From positions 1 through 29,494 of IMG/VR virus record IMGVR_UViG_3300023179_000377: a DNA stretch of 29,494 nucleotides; one strand, given 5' to 3'. Origin of the DNA: a virus. Numbering within the stretch: position 1 is the first letter of the stretch; every line of letters starts with the position of its first letter. The notes beneath the pieces were generated by a model. That model had not been told where the DNA came from. It made no database searches and saw only the letters and a program-made list of their open reading frames with translations. Below, piece after piece: positions 6,520-13,549 of this stretch. Made by a program: the position numbers and the translations under genes.

Positions 6520-6822
6520 ATGGTACTCACAGAGAAAGCCCTACGAAACATGATTCGCTCCCAGATCCGACTCCTCAACGAGGAGTCACAAGCACCTTCG
6601 ACAGGCAAGGACATAAAGGGAGGAGCTGCTGCAGACAAGGCTGCAGACAAGATCACATCCAACACTGCGCTGAAGAAGTCGATCGATGCTATCACGACAG
6701 CAGACGGACTTGCCTCTTTCCTCCAAGACATCCTCTCTGCAGCTGCAGAGAAGGGAATTGATAAGAATGAGATCAAGACGGCGCTGAAGAAGGTCGCATC
6801 TGCAGTGGCGGCTGTAAAGTAA
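6520..6822 (+). CDS. Small helical protein with LxxLI-type N-terminus
   Basis: This 100-residue protein starts MVLTEKALRNMIRSQIRLLNEES, another member of the shared N-terminal helix group. A Gly/Ala-rich linker follows (GKDIKGGAAADKAADK), then a helical domain (residues 48-100) rich in Ala, Lys and Ile. I start at ATG 6520 because it restores the common M-x-L-T-E-x-x-L pattern; a TTG two codons upstream is less likely. A T4-gp21-like cleavage site (L-N-E) would fall at residues 19-21. It is likely co-transcribed with the ParB-fold gene 21 bases downstream. The function is unknown. Confidence 0.7.
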   Translation: MVLTEKALRNMIRSQIRLLNEESQAPSTGKDIKGGAAADKAADKITSNTALKKSIDAITTADGLASFLQDILSAAAEKGIDKNEIKTALKKVASAVAAVK

Positions 6823-6843
6823 CACAGAGAAAAAGTTATTCAA

Positions 6844-7821
6844 ATGAGGCTAACAGAATCACAGCTCCGCAGACTGATATCGACAGAAGCGCGCAAAGCG
6901 CTGTGTGAGACTTCGTCACCCCTCAAGACTCTTGCTCGTCGCCTCCGTGAGGATGCTGACCCAAAGAAGATCGACTCAGAGAAGTTTCCGACGAAACTGA
7001 GCGACGTTGATCAGAGCTCAGCGAAGCAGCTCGCCACCGGTGGCTTTAATGACAATAAGATGAAAGACGACACCGCCGGCGCGAAGAAGATATCGCTTCC
7101 TGCAGCAGCGCTGAAGGCGTCTCAGACCACGATGGACTTTGGTAAGTTCGTAGGAATGGCGATACAGATGTTGGGCAAGATGGGCAGCTTCTCCGGTGGC
7201 GCCGGCGGCGACCTGGGAGCTATCATATCTGCGGATAACCACATCATGGACGGACATCACCGCTGGGCTGCCACACTGATGGTCGATCCCCGTGCAAACG
7301 TCGGTGGCATAAAGGTACAGCTGCCAGGCGAAAAGCTTGTAGGTGTTCTCAACGTATGGACAGTCGCTCATGGGGGAGCAGGCAAGCCCTCAGACACAGA
7401 TCTCGCTTCCCTGACAGGCGATGCCGTTGCCGAAAAGTTTAAGGAGATGGCGGGACAGGGTGGCAAGTTTCTACCTTCACCCGAAGAGATGCTAGAAGCA
7501 TTCAAGAAGAACGGCTTCGACTCTCTAGACGCCGCCGCCGCTCACGTCAAGAAGAATTGGGACGCGACTACGAAGCAGAGAAATATCGAAGGTTGGATGC
7601 CACCCAAGGTCGACATGCCAGCTATTGAGCCTGATCAACTACCACAAGTCGCTAATGACATTTCTTCTGGCAAGATGGACATCAATCCTCCATACTCGTC
7701 TGGAAAAAGTGGCGGTAACAAACCAGAAGAAAATGGCAAGTCGCAGAAGGAGTCTTACCGAACTTCTGTCGACATCGTCGTAGAGAGGTGGCAGCGTCTC
7801 GCTGGTATCATCAAGGGGTGA
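6844..7821 (+). CDS. ParB/sulfiredoxin-fold protein
   Basis: The protein has 325 residues. The N-terminus (MRLTESQLRRLISTEARKAL) is the clearest copy of the shared helix motif. Residues 126-150 hold IISADNHIMDGHHRWAAT, matching the D-G-H-H/N-R signature of the ParB N-terminal/sulfiredoxin fold, whose members act as CTPases, nucleases or phosphotransferases. H138, H139 and R140 are present, so an active nucleotide site is possible. Residues 165-230 look like the rest of that domain. The C-terminus ends in DIVVERWQRLAGI, a short helix I have seen at the ends of other phage proteins. No helix-turn-helix or centromere-binding part is seen, so a plasmid-type partition role is unlikely. It is followed three bases later by the next gene. 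Confidence 0.65.
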   Translation: MRLTESQLRRLISTEARKALCETSSPLKTLARRLREDADPKKIDSEKFPTKLSDVDQSSAKQLATGGFNDNKMKDDTAGAKKISLPAAALKASQTTMDFGKFVGMAIQMLGKMGSFSGGAGGDLGAIISADNHIMDGHHRWAATLMVDPRANVGGIKVQLPGEKLVGVLNVWTVAHGGAGKPSDTDLASLTGDAVAEKFKEMAGQGGKFLPSPEEMLEAFKKNGFDSLDAAAAHVKKNWDATTKQRNIEGWMPPKVDMPAIEPDQLPQVANDISSGKMDINPPYSSGKSGGNKPEENGKSQKESYRTSVDIVVERWQRLAGIIKG

Positions 7822-7824
7822 CAC

Positions 7825-8892
7825 TTGCCTACGCCTCGATTCGAGAACCTAACGTCCGAGGAAGCCGTCGCCGTCGTCGATGCCTTCCTCGGACGAGAGT
7901 CTTCTGCGCAGTTCACTGAGAAGCTAGCGGGCCAACACATCACTGCACGTGTTTCTCCGCCGAATCGTGTTCAGTATGCCATCAAGTCTCACGGTGGAAG
8001 ATTCGGCGGATCGGGATACTTCCCAGCTATGGAGCAAGCTCTCGAGTCGTTCCATCCAAAAGTCACAGCTCCTGTCACCTATAACTTTGAGGTGATCCGG
8101 CCTTCACGTCGTCCCGATTACATTGACTATCCCGTCAAAAAGCTGTCTGCAGTTGAATACACGGGGCAGCTGACACAAGACGTCGCAAGAGTCCTCAATA
8201 GCAGTCAAGACAGAGTTTCGTTCCTCACCAAAGATTCTATCAAACGCGATGTCACGAATCTTGTCACGGATCCTAGTCAACGTAGCACTCTTCAACGATT
8301 CAGAGACACGCTAGCTTCGGGAGCACGTGTCACTATCACTCAGAAACGTGAAGTCGCTTCGATATTAGAAGACCTCGTCGATGCGGGCAAGGTTCCTTCG
8401 TCGCTCGGCGGACCCCGGGTAGAAGGGCTGTTCGGTCAGGTCGGCGACTCTGGTTTCAAGATACCTTCCAAGTCGTATGCCAACATTCAGAGACGACAGG
8501 CGCGTTTCTATGCTGCATCGAGGAAGAGCGGAGCTTACGCATATCCACAGAGATTTCGTAAGGCTGTGAGCGACCCTTCTGCTGACGGTCTGGTGAGCGA
8601 TGTACTCGAGTACATAGACTACATGGCGTCAGGTGGTCCAGGACCTGGGTTCCGAGTCTTCTTCTCCAGCACACAAGCGATCCAGCTGAAGAAGCTAGCG
8701 GACGAGTTTAGAGCGGGAGACGCTGACTCAGGTGCAGAGCTAGCTCATCAGTTCTTCGATAGGATAGCTGACAGAGACTCATGGGCCTCTTCTGCAAACT
8801 CTGAGACAAATGAGTCGGTTGTAAGGTCAGACGATTATTTCGACATTGTCTCTGAGGCACTGTTGCGTGCTTATCTTCGCCACGTGATTTGA
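7825..8892 (+). CDS. Ligase/nucleotidyltransferase-fold-like protein
   Basis: The protein has 355 residues. The start is TTG at 7825, with AAGGGG 6 bases upstream, right after the previous stop. The first 100 residues follow the layout of the phage ligase-like family: FENLTSEEAVAVVDAFLG, then FTEKLAGQHITARV (residues 30-43), then YAIKSHGGRF, and YNFEVIRP at 86-93. In DNA/RNA ligase folds the first motif is K-x-D-G and the third carries a catalytic glutamate. Here K33, G36 and E89 would fit, but the aspartate is Ala35, so activity may be lost or altered. The remaining 250 residues are helical and unrecognised. The assignment rests on motif order only. Confidence 0.4.
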   Translation: MPTPRFENLTSEEAVAVVDAFLGRESSAQFTEKLAGQHITARVSPPNRVQYAIKSHGGRFGGSGYFPAMEQALESFHPKVTAPVTYNFEVIRPSRRPDYIDYPVKKLSAVEYTGQLTQDVARVLNSSQDRVSFLTKDSIKRDVTNLVTDPSQRSTLQRFRDTLASGARVTITQKREVASILEDLVDAGKVPSSLGGPRVEGLFGQVGDSGFKIPSKSYANIQRRQARFYAASRKSGAYAYPQRFRKAVSDPSADGLVSDVLEYIDYMASGGPGPGFRVFFSSTQAIQLKKLADEFRAGDADSGAELAHQFFDRIADRDSWASSANSETNESVVRSDDYFDIVSEALLRAYLRHVI

Positions 8893-8924
8893 AGATAGCG
8901 AGTGGTGTGTGCTACATTGATGGC

Positions 8925-9284
8925 ATGTGGCTATTCACCAAGTTTGGTTTCTTTTCTGTAGTCGAGTCTGATGCAAATACTCTGACTGTTCGATCACGAT
9001 CTGTAGGAGATCTCGAGTCTCTAATAGACCACCACGGAAGCGTTCTTTGTCTCACGAAGTCGAACATCAAGTCGTCTCCGCTGTCTGACTACCGATACCG
9101 AGTCTTCGTTCCGAAGGAGAAGTGGTCTGTTACACTGAGTCAGATCGCTAGTGACATTGACTATAAAAGCTTCAAGGACAAGGTCTTTGATGACATGGAC
9201 GCACCTCGCGCCGACTCGTATCACGATGTCTGGGAAGTCATGTATAATCTACAGCGAAGCGAGGAGAAGAAAAAAGAAGCCTGA
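8925..9284 (+). CDS. Small conserved protein of the MWxFTxxGFFS type
   Basis: I start at ATG 8925, giving 119 residues (MWLFTKFGFFSVVESD...), because this opening matches a small conserved family I recall from bacteria and phages that begins M-W-I-F-T-x-x-G-F-F-S. A TTG at 8889 would overlap the previous gene. Typical later elements are LTVRSRSVGDLESL, YRYRVFVPKEKWSVTLSQIASDIDYKSFKD and a closing YHDVWEVMYNLQ. It is probably a two-layer alpha/beta fold. No function is known to me. Confidence 0.65.
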   Translation: MWLFTKFGFFSVVESDANTLTVRSRSVGDLESLIDHHGSVLCLTKSNIKSSPLSDYRYRVFVPKEKWSVTLSQIASDIDYKSFKDKVFDDMDAPRADSYHDVWEVMYNLQRSEEKKKEA

Positions 9285-9363
9285 GTCATTGAACAGCTAT
9301 TCAGTGCATGGATATAGTGGTTTCAACGAGGCGGAAACGAATACGTCTCAGGAGAAATGAACA

Positions 9364-9642
9364 ATGGCTCGAAAGAATAACACCCGCAACGCTGTTTCCT
9401 ATCAGAACCGTAATGCAACGATCCGTACACGTGAGGATCGCCGTGGCAAGCTTCGCACGGAGACTTTCCGTCGCTCTGAGGACAGCACCAACGTAGCGAT
9501 CTCGACCAATCCGGCTACCGACTCGACGATGCTCTTCATCGACTCGCCCGATGGTCAGAGCTACAGCTTCGACGGTCGCATGGCACGCACCATCTACCGT
9601 ACGCTTCAGAAGCACTACGAGTTCACTGGTAAGTCTCTCTGA
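9364..9642 (+). CDS. Small basic hypothetical protein
   Basis: The protein has 92 residues. The N-terminal 35 are basic and unstructured (MARKNNTRNAVSYQNRNA), and the C-terminal 40 form a compact domain (MLFIDSPDGQSYSFDG...ARTIYRTLQKHYEFTGKS). Start ATG 9364 follows CAGGAGAAATGAACA, a good ribosome site. A terminator hairpin follows 22 bases after the stop. The family is unrecognised; its size and basic tail would fit a nucleic acid-associated or virion protein. Confidence 0.65.
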   Translation: MARKNNTRNAVSYQNRNATIRTREDRRGKLRTETFRRSEDSTNVAISTNPATDSTMLFIDSPDGQSYSFDGRMARTIYRTLQKHYEFTGKSL

Positions 9643-9664
9643 GATAGAGATCAGTAGCTAACAC

Positions 9665-9698
9665 CAAAGAGAGGAACAGATTTCTGTTCCTCTCTTTG
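9665..9698 (+). terminator. Terminator-like perfect hairpin
   Basis: A 15-base perfect inverted repeat (CAAAGAGAGGAACAG / CTGTTCCTCTCTTTG) around the loop ATTT. The U-run is weak. The next promoter candidate begins three bases later. Confidence 0.7.
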
Positions 9699-9700
9699 AC

Positions 9701-9706
9701 TATTTA
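9701..9706 (+). promoter_or_regulatory. Candidate late promoter TATTTA
   Basis: TATTTA lies 17 bases before ATG 9724, with GAGAGG in between as the ribosome site. Confidence 0.45.
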
Positions 9707-9723
9707 ATGAGAGGTATCTTTAA

Positions 9724-10236
9724 ATGAAGCTCACAAGACAAGAGGCACTCTTTCTTTATGGCATTCTCTTTTCCTTTAACAGCAATTCTCTGAATAATGC
9801 ACAACTAAGCTTGCTCGAGGACATCGAGGAGAAGATCAACAACTTCTTGACGAGAAGTGAAACATCACAGTCGGAACTGGAAGTATCATCAGACGATGAA
9901 GACGAAGACGAAGACCAGAAGGAGACTCCTGAACACGACGAGCATCTCGCAACCCAGGATCTGATCTCCCTGCCAGAGATCGATCTTGTCGGCCACACAG
10001 AAGGTGTTTCAACGTTCTGCTTTGAAGGCGCCGACGATGACACAGCTTCTACGGTTCTAGATGGTGATCTCATTGAGGAGAGCATCCAGTGCATCCGTCG
10101 AATTGATCGTAAGTCCTTTGAGGTTCTACACGAGGATCGCTGGACAACATATAGGGCAAAACGCTTGCCGAAGGCATGGATTGATCTCCTCGAAGAGGGC
10201 GTTATCTACCTCGTTACGGATGAGACGGCTTGTTGA
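9724..10236 (+). CDS. Acidic hypothetical protein
   Basis: The protein has 170 residues. An N-terminal helical part (MKLTRQEALFLYGILFSF, then two helices to residue 42) leads into a very acidic linker (SSDDEDEDEDQ, about residues 55-65). A C-terminal domain follows, with VLDGDLIEESIQCIRRI and ending in AWIDLLEEGVIYLVTDE. The linker suggests two independent domains or a DNA-mimic surface, but no family is recognised. The next gene starts one base after this stop, and its N-terminus (LTPVELFSLFKLV) resembles this one, so the pair may be distant paralogues in one operon. Confidence 0.6.
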   Translation: MKLTRQEALFLYGILFSFNSNSLNNAQLSLLEDIEEKINNFLTRSETSQSELEVSSDDEDEDEDQKETPEHDEHLATQDLISLPEIDLVGHTEGVSTFCFEGADDDTASTVLDGDLIEESIQCIRRIDRKSFEVLHEDRWTTYRAKRLPKAWIDLLEEGVIYLVTDETAC

Positions 10237-10237
10237 G

Positions 10238-10534
10238 ATGAAGACTGTTAACTTAACACCTGTCGAGTTATTCTCATTGTTTAAGCTGGTTACTCAGAGA
10301 GCAGCTTCTGTTACTGCAGCTGAAGCAACTGAGCTCTCTCTCATTTCAACAAAGTTATCGGATGCAATCCTAGAAATTCTTCAGGATCTTCAAGACGAAG
10401 AGGCTGCAGATGGATTCAGGCGATGGCAGAGTTCTACGATAAATAAGATACAGACACTCAATGAGTCAATGAAGAACATTCACACAGATGAGTATTATTC
10501 GACAGACAAGACGAAGATGAAGAGACGTAAATAA
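10238..10534 (+). CDS. Small helical hypothetical protein
   Basis: ATG 10238 gives 98 residues (MKTVNLTPVELFSLFKLV...). The frame is open further upstream, but that part overlaps the previous gene as a shadow. The protein is nearly all helix (residues 8-80) with a charged, lysine-rich tail. It is coupled to the preceding gene with one base between stop and start. Its function is unknown. Confidence 0.6.
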   Translation: MKTVNLTPVELFSLFKLVTQRAASVTAAEATELSLISTKLSDAILEILQDLQDEEAADGFRRWQSSTINKIQTLNESMKNIHTDEYYSTDKTKMKRRK

Positions 10535-10554
10535 GATTTGGGGGCGACAGAGTT

Positions 10555-10849
10555 TTGTCAGACCAAAAGATTTGGATTGAATCTGACGGTTCATGGATCT
10601 TTCTAGAAAGATCCAGAAGATCATAGCTTTGAAGTGACAAAGCTTAGAGATGCAGCTGAAGAATAAGAAGTATTCAGCAGGAATGTTCTTTTGATCAGAG
10701 TCAATAATGAAGACTCAACGATAGATGAGCAAGTACGATTCGTTCTACATGAAGTAGAATTATGGTATAGAACCAAAGAAAAAGTTCCCTACCGCACAAG
10801 TTCTGAGAAAGAAGACAAACTTGAGGAGCAACCTCCAACGGTTAGTTAG
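10555..10849 (+). pseudogene. Possible decayed small gene in the 10535-10895 gap
   Basis: This 361-base gap has no intact gene, but protein-like text spans two frames. Frame 1 from TTG 10555 reads SDQKIWIESDGSWIFLE. Skipping one base inside the palindrome at 10595-10614 continues as DPEDHSFEVTKLRDAAEE, then TAA at 10664. The same frame then resumes with NVLLIRVNNEDSTIDEQV and VLHEVELWYRTKEKVPYRTS until TAG at 10847. One extra base and one nonsense codon would explain a broken gene of about 97 codons. The alternative is chance, or a short separate ORF from TTG 10691. Confidence 0.35.
10595..10614. repeat. Perfect 20-bp palindrome
   Basis: GGATCTTTCTAGAAAGATCC is its own reverse complement, with no spacer. 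It could be a protein-binding operator or part of a hairpin. It has no U-run, so it does not look like a terminator. Confidence 0.6.
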
Positions 10850-10895
10850 GACAGTACCGCGCACCTCCGCCATACCTACAAATAGGAGACATGAC

Positions 10896-11081
10896 ATGTC
10901 AGCAGCAACAGAGATTCTACTTGAAGACATCAAGAACACATCAGAAGCACTATCGGCTGCTCAAAATGCAGACGACACACCTGAAGTAAACAGGCTGACT
11001 AACGTTCTAAAAGAGTTGAAGGCACGCTTCACGAAAGCCAATGAAGTTCTCAACGAGAACAGATCGGTTCTAAAGGGATGA
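10896..11081 (+). CDS. Small coiled-coil protein
   Basis: The protein has 61 residues from ATG 10896, chosen because AGGAG lies 7 bases upstream. It is a pair of helices (ATEILLEDIKNTSEALSAAQ and VNRLTNVLKELKARFTKANE), probably a coiled-coil hairpin. Its stop overlaps the next start as ATGA, so the two are translationally coupled. The function is unknown. Confidence 0.65.
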   Translation: MSAATEILLEDIKNTSEALSAAQNADDTPEVNRLTNVLKELKARFTKANEVLNENRSVLKG

Positions 11082-11302
11082 TCAACAACAAAGCAGATCT
11101 GTTCCAGCCCGTTACAGCTACGAGAATAGGCGCACCACCTGTAGTCGTTCGAGCAGTGGTTACGACAAATACAGACTACGTAGCAGGAGGAATGCCTCAA
11201 GCTGCGACGAAAGTGGAGAACTACATACTTCTTTCAGCCCTGCCTAAGGAGTTACAGGATAGAGTTCGAACAGCAGTCCAGGCCATTATCAGTGGTATGT
11301 GA
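11078..11302 (+). CDS. Small hypothetical protein
   Basis: The protein has 74 residues. The start ATG overlaps the previous stop by four bases. It has a beta-rich first half (IGAPPVVVRAVVTTNTDYV) and a C-terminal helix (LPKELQDRVRTAVQAII). No family is recognised. It belongs to the same short operon as the coiled-coil gene. Confidence 0.6.
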   Translation: MINNKADLFQPVTATRIGAPPVVVRAVVTTNTDYVAGGMPQAATKVENYILLSALPKELQDRVRTAVQAIISGM

Positions 11303-11303
11303 A

Positions 11304-11309
11304 TACTTA
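11304..11309 (+). promoter_or_regulatory. Candidate late promoter TACTTA
   Basis: ATACTTA sits between the stop at 11302 and ATG 11317, seven bases from the start codon, with no ribosome site. Confidence 0.45.
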
Positions 11310-11316
11310 GCGATGT

Positions 11317-11640
11317 ATGCCGCGTCGTAGATCTAATCGGGACATCATAAGAAGCAAGATTGACGACGGAGGTGCAGGAGCTGGTAGCATGGACTACAAG
11401 CCGCCCTCCTATGGTAGCGGTCTTGTGAAGAATGGAGAAGAGGACCTTGGTGAGGAAGTCATCGAGGAGTCTCTTCTTCGTGATTTAATTTCAGAGATAG
11501 TTCGTAAGTGCGGTGATGAATGGTGTCTATTCACTAAAAGCAAGGACAAGAAGACAGGCCGCCGTCGACGTCTCGGTACACACTCTAGTAAAGCGGGGGC
11601 TTATCGTCAAGAGAGAGCTATAAAAGCTCACGGTGGTTGA
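11317..11640 (+). CDS. Basic small protein with LIxE helix and QERAI tail
   Basis: The protein has 107 residues. Residues 52-64 (SLLRDLISEIVRK) carry the L-x-x-L-I-x-E motif seen elsewhere at N-termini. Residues 67-103 (DEWCLFTKSKDKKTG, LGTHSSKAGAYRQERAI) match a short C-terminal module common in large phages: W-C-L-x-S/T-K, basic turn, L-G-x-H-x-S-K, Q-E-R-A-I. The module's function is unknown; its basic nature suggests nucleic acid contact. ATG 11317 lies 7 bases after a TACTTA element. Confidence 0.65.
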   Translation: MPRRRSNRDIIRSKIDDGGAGAGSMDYKPPSYGSGLVKNGEEDLGEEVIEESLLRDLISEIVRKCGDEWCLFTKSKDKKTGRRRRLGTHSSKAGAYRQERAIKAHGG

Positions 11641-11658
11641 AGCTGTTCGCTCTTGATC

Positions 11659-11686
11659 GAATACTTATCCCAAGAGGATAGTATTC
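11659..11686 (+). promoter_or_regulatory. Promoter candidate inside an inverted repeat before the neck genes
   Basis: GAATACTTATCC and GGATAGTATTC pair over 11 bases (one bulge) around the loop CAAGA. The left arm contains TACTTA (11662-11667), and the AGAGGA ribosome site lies in the loop and right arm. It is either a DNA operator overlapping the promoter or, if transcription starts upstream, an mRNA hairpin that hides the ribosome site of the gp13-like gene. Confidence 0.45.
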
Positions 11687-11690
11687 GCTG

Positions 11691-12869
11691 ATGTCCACAT
11701 TCTCACAGACGATAAATCCGACACCGTTCGGATTCTTTGACAGTGACGCCCAGTTTCAAGGAGAAGCTGATGGAATGGTCACTTATATCAAGCGCAAGCT
11801 CGGTGACGACGTCCTTTCAGTCGAGCTGACGAAGAAGGAGATCTGGGCGTGCTTCGAAGAAGCTTGTTGTGAATACGGACGCCTCGTTCATGAGACGAAG
11901 ATCGTCTCTGAGTTGACCAACGTCCTCGGGCTCTCCACAGGATCTGCAGACTTCACTAACAAGTATGCCAGAAAGTCTCTCGACTACCTTCTCAGAATGG
12001 CAGATCCCTATGCGATCGAGGCATACGTGGGTGGCTCTGCCAATCCAACTCTAGGTTATTTTAATCTAGAGATTGGGAGACAGGACTATGACATTTACAC
12101 AGAGTTGTTAGACGTGGTCTCAGGAAGCTCCATATACAGTAACCTTCCCGCGGGCGGAAAGGGTAAGCTGAAGGTCGTAGAGCTGTTTCACATGGAGCCA
12201 CTTGCAGCTCAACAGTTCTTGCTCAACGCCTCCAACATCACCAACTTCCTGGCCACAAACTTCAACTACGAGTCCTACGTCAACTCTTCTATATTCTACG
12301 TTCTTCCGATCTTTGAAGATGTTCTCAGAAGAGGAATGCTAGAGTCTGCATTCCGAGTTCGAAGGTCACACTTCTCTTACGAGATACAAGGAAGTAAGCT
12401 TCGTATCTTCCCGATACCAACGACAGATTTACAGACAGGTAAGTTGTTCTGTAAAGTTCTACCACCACAGAATCCGTACAATCCATCTGCCTTTGGAGAT
12501 GACTCCATCTATGGAATATCCGGACCTCAGAACTTCCCGTTGGGAAACATACCGTTTGCTACGATAAATCAGCCTGGAAGACAATGGATACGTCAATACA
12601 CTTTAGCTCTGGCCAGAGAGCTCCTAGGACTCATTCGTTCAAAGTTCCAGAGCATACCGATACCAAATGCAGACTTACAGCTCAACGGAGAGAACCTCGT
12701 CTCGACGGGTCGGGAGGACAAGGACAAACTGCAGACACAACTCAAAGAGTTCTTAGCGAACTTGACTCAACAGAAGCTTCTAGAAGCAGATGCTAACGCC
12801 GCCGATTTTCTCAACAAACAGCTGAGATACATTCCCATGCCGCTTGGCAAGGCCATCTCGATAGGTTGA
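11691..12869 (+). CDS. Neck protein, gp13-like
   Basis: The protein has 392 residues. The opening (FGFFDSDAQFQ...DGMVTYIKRKLGDDVLSVELTKKEIWACFEEACCEYG) is the pattern I associate with T4-type neck proteins. A later part (YTLALARELLGLIRSKFQSIPIPNADLQLNGENL) continues the match. T4 gp13 is about 310 residues, so this is a longer version. In T4, gp13 and gp14 close the filled head and form the neck to which the tail attaches. Gene order supports this: gp14-like, gp15-like and sheath genes follow directly. The identification is by pattern and synteny, not by alignment. Confidence 0.7.
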   Translation: MSTFSQTINPTPFGFFDSDAQFQGEADGMVTYIKRKLGDDVLSVELTKKEIWACFEEACCEYGRLVHETKIVSELTNVLGLSTGSADFTNKYARKSLDYLLRMADPYAIEAYVGGSANPTLGYFNLEIGRQDYDIYTELLDVVSGSSIYSNLPAGGKGKLKVVELFHMEPLAAQQFLLNASNITNFLATNFNYESYVNSSIFYVLPIFEDVLRRGMLESAFRVRRSHFSYEIQGSKLRIFPIPTTDLQTGKLFCKVLPPQNPYNPSAFGDDSIYGISGPQNFPLGNIPFATINQPGRQWIRQYTLALARELLGLIRSKFQSIPIPNADLQLNGENLVSTGREDKDKLQTQLKEFLANLTQQKLLEADANAADFLNKQLRYIPMPLGKAISIG

Positions 12870-12872
12870 TGT

Positions 12873-13541
12873 ATGTCCAGGTTGTTCATCACGCCACGGG
12901 AGGTTAACTTCATCTCTGACATTACGAAGGAGTTGTTGAAGGACGTAGTGGGACAGAAGATCTACTACTATCCAATCTCAGAGAAGAAGACGAAGACGCA
13001 CGGCGTCTACAATGAGTCTCTACAGAAGATATACGACAATCCCATAATCGTCGATGCGCTTGTTGATAACAACTTCCAGGCTGACACGAAGATTGACAAG
13101 TTTGGAATTGACGCTCAGTTTAAGATCGAGGTATACGTGCAATATAGAGACCTCGTCGACAAGGGAATCAACGTCAACATCGGTGACTTCTTCTCGTTTT
13201 CCGATGTATTCTACGAGATCACTGAGCGTGTCTTCATGCGCAACATCTACGGTCTACCTGAGCACAAAGACGGAGTGAAGCTTATCGGTGTCAAGGCTCG
13301 TGAGAGCCTCTTCAAGGCTCCTACGTTGGGGCCAACAGACATCACGCGTCCAGAAGCAGATGCTGTTCAGACGACCTTCGTCCAGCAGCGAGGTGAGGCA
13401 ACAGATGCTGAAGGCAATCCAACGGGTGACAAGAGAGAGCTGGTAGAGAACGGTGTCCTCGATAAGCCGTTGACGGGCCCAAAAGAAGTCTCTCCGCAGG
13501 GTGATGCATCGGGTGTTGGAAGCAGCTTCTATGACGAATGA
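12873..13541 (+). CDS. Neck/head-closure protein, gp14-like
   Basis: The protein has 222 residues; T4 gp14 has 256. The N-terminal 150 residues hold alternating strands (IYYYPISEK, KFGIDAQFKIEVYVQYRDL) and a characteristic NIGDFFSFSDVFYEITE, the G-D-x-x...Y-E-I element of head-closure and neck proteins. The last 60 residues are low-complexity and acidic, ending SSFYDE. It starts three bases after the gp13-like stop with little ribosome site, so coupled translation is likely. It would form the second layer of the neck. Position between gp13-like and gp15-like genes is the strongest support. Confidence 0.65.
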   Translation: MSRLFITPREVNFISDITKELLKDVVGQKIYYYPISEKKTKTHGVYNESLQKIYDNPIIVDALVDNNFQADTKIDKFGIDAQFKIEVYVQYRDLVDKGINVNIGDFFSFSDVFYEITERVFMRNIYGLPEHKDGVKLIGVKARESLFKAPTLGPTDITRPEADAVQTTFVQQRGEATDAEGNPTGDKRELVENGVLDKPLTGPKEVSPQGDASGVGSSFYDE

Positions 13542-13549
13542 GGTGAGAC

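Noticed and set aside
10061-10237. Upstream extension of the gene starting at 10238
   Set aside because: It overlaps the acidic protein gene in another frame, has no protein-like character, and ATG 10238 directly follows that gene's stop.
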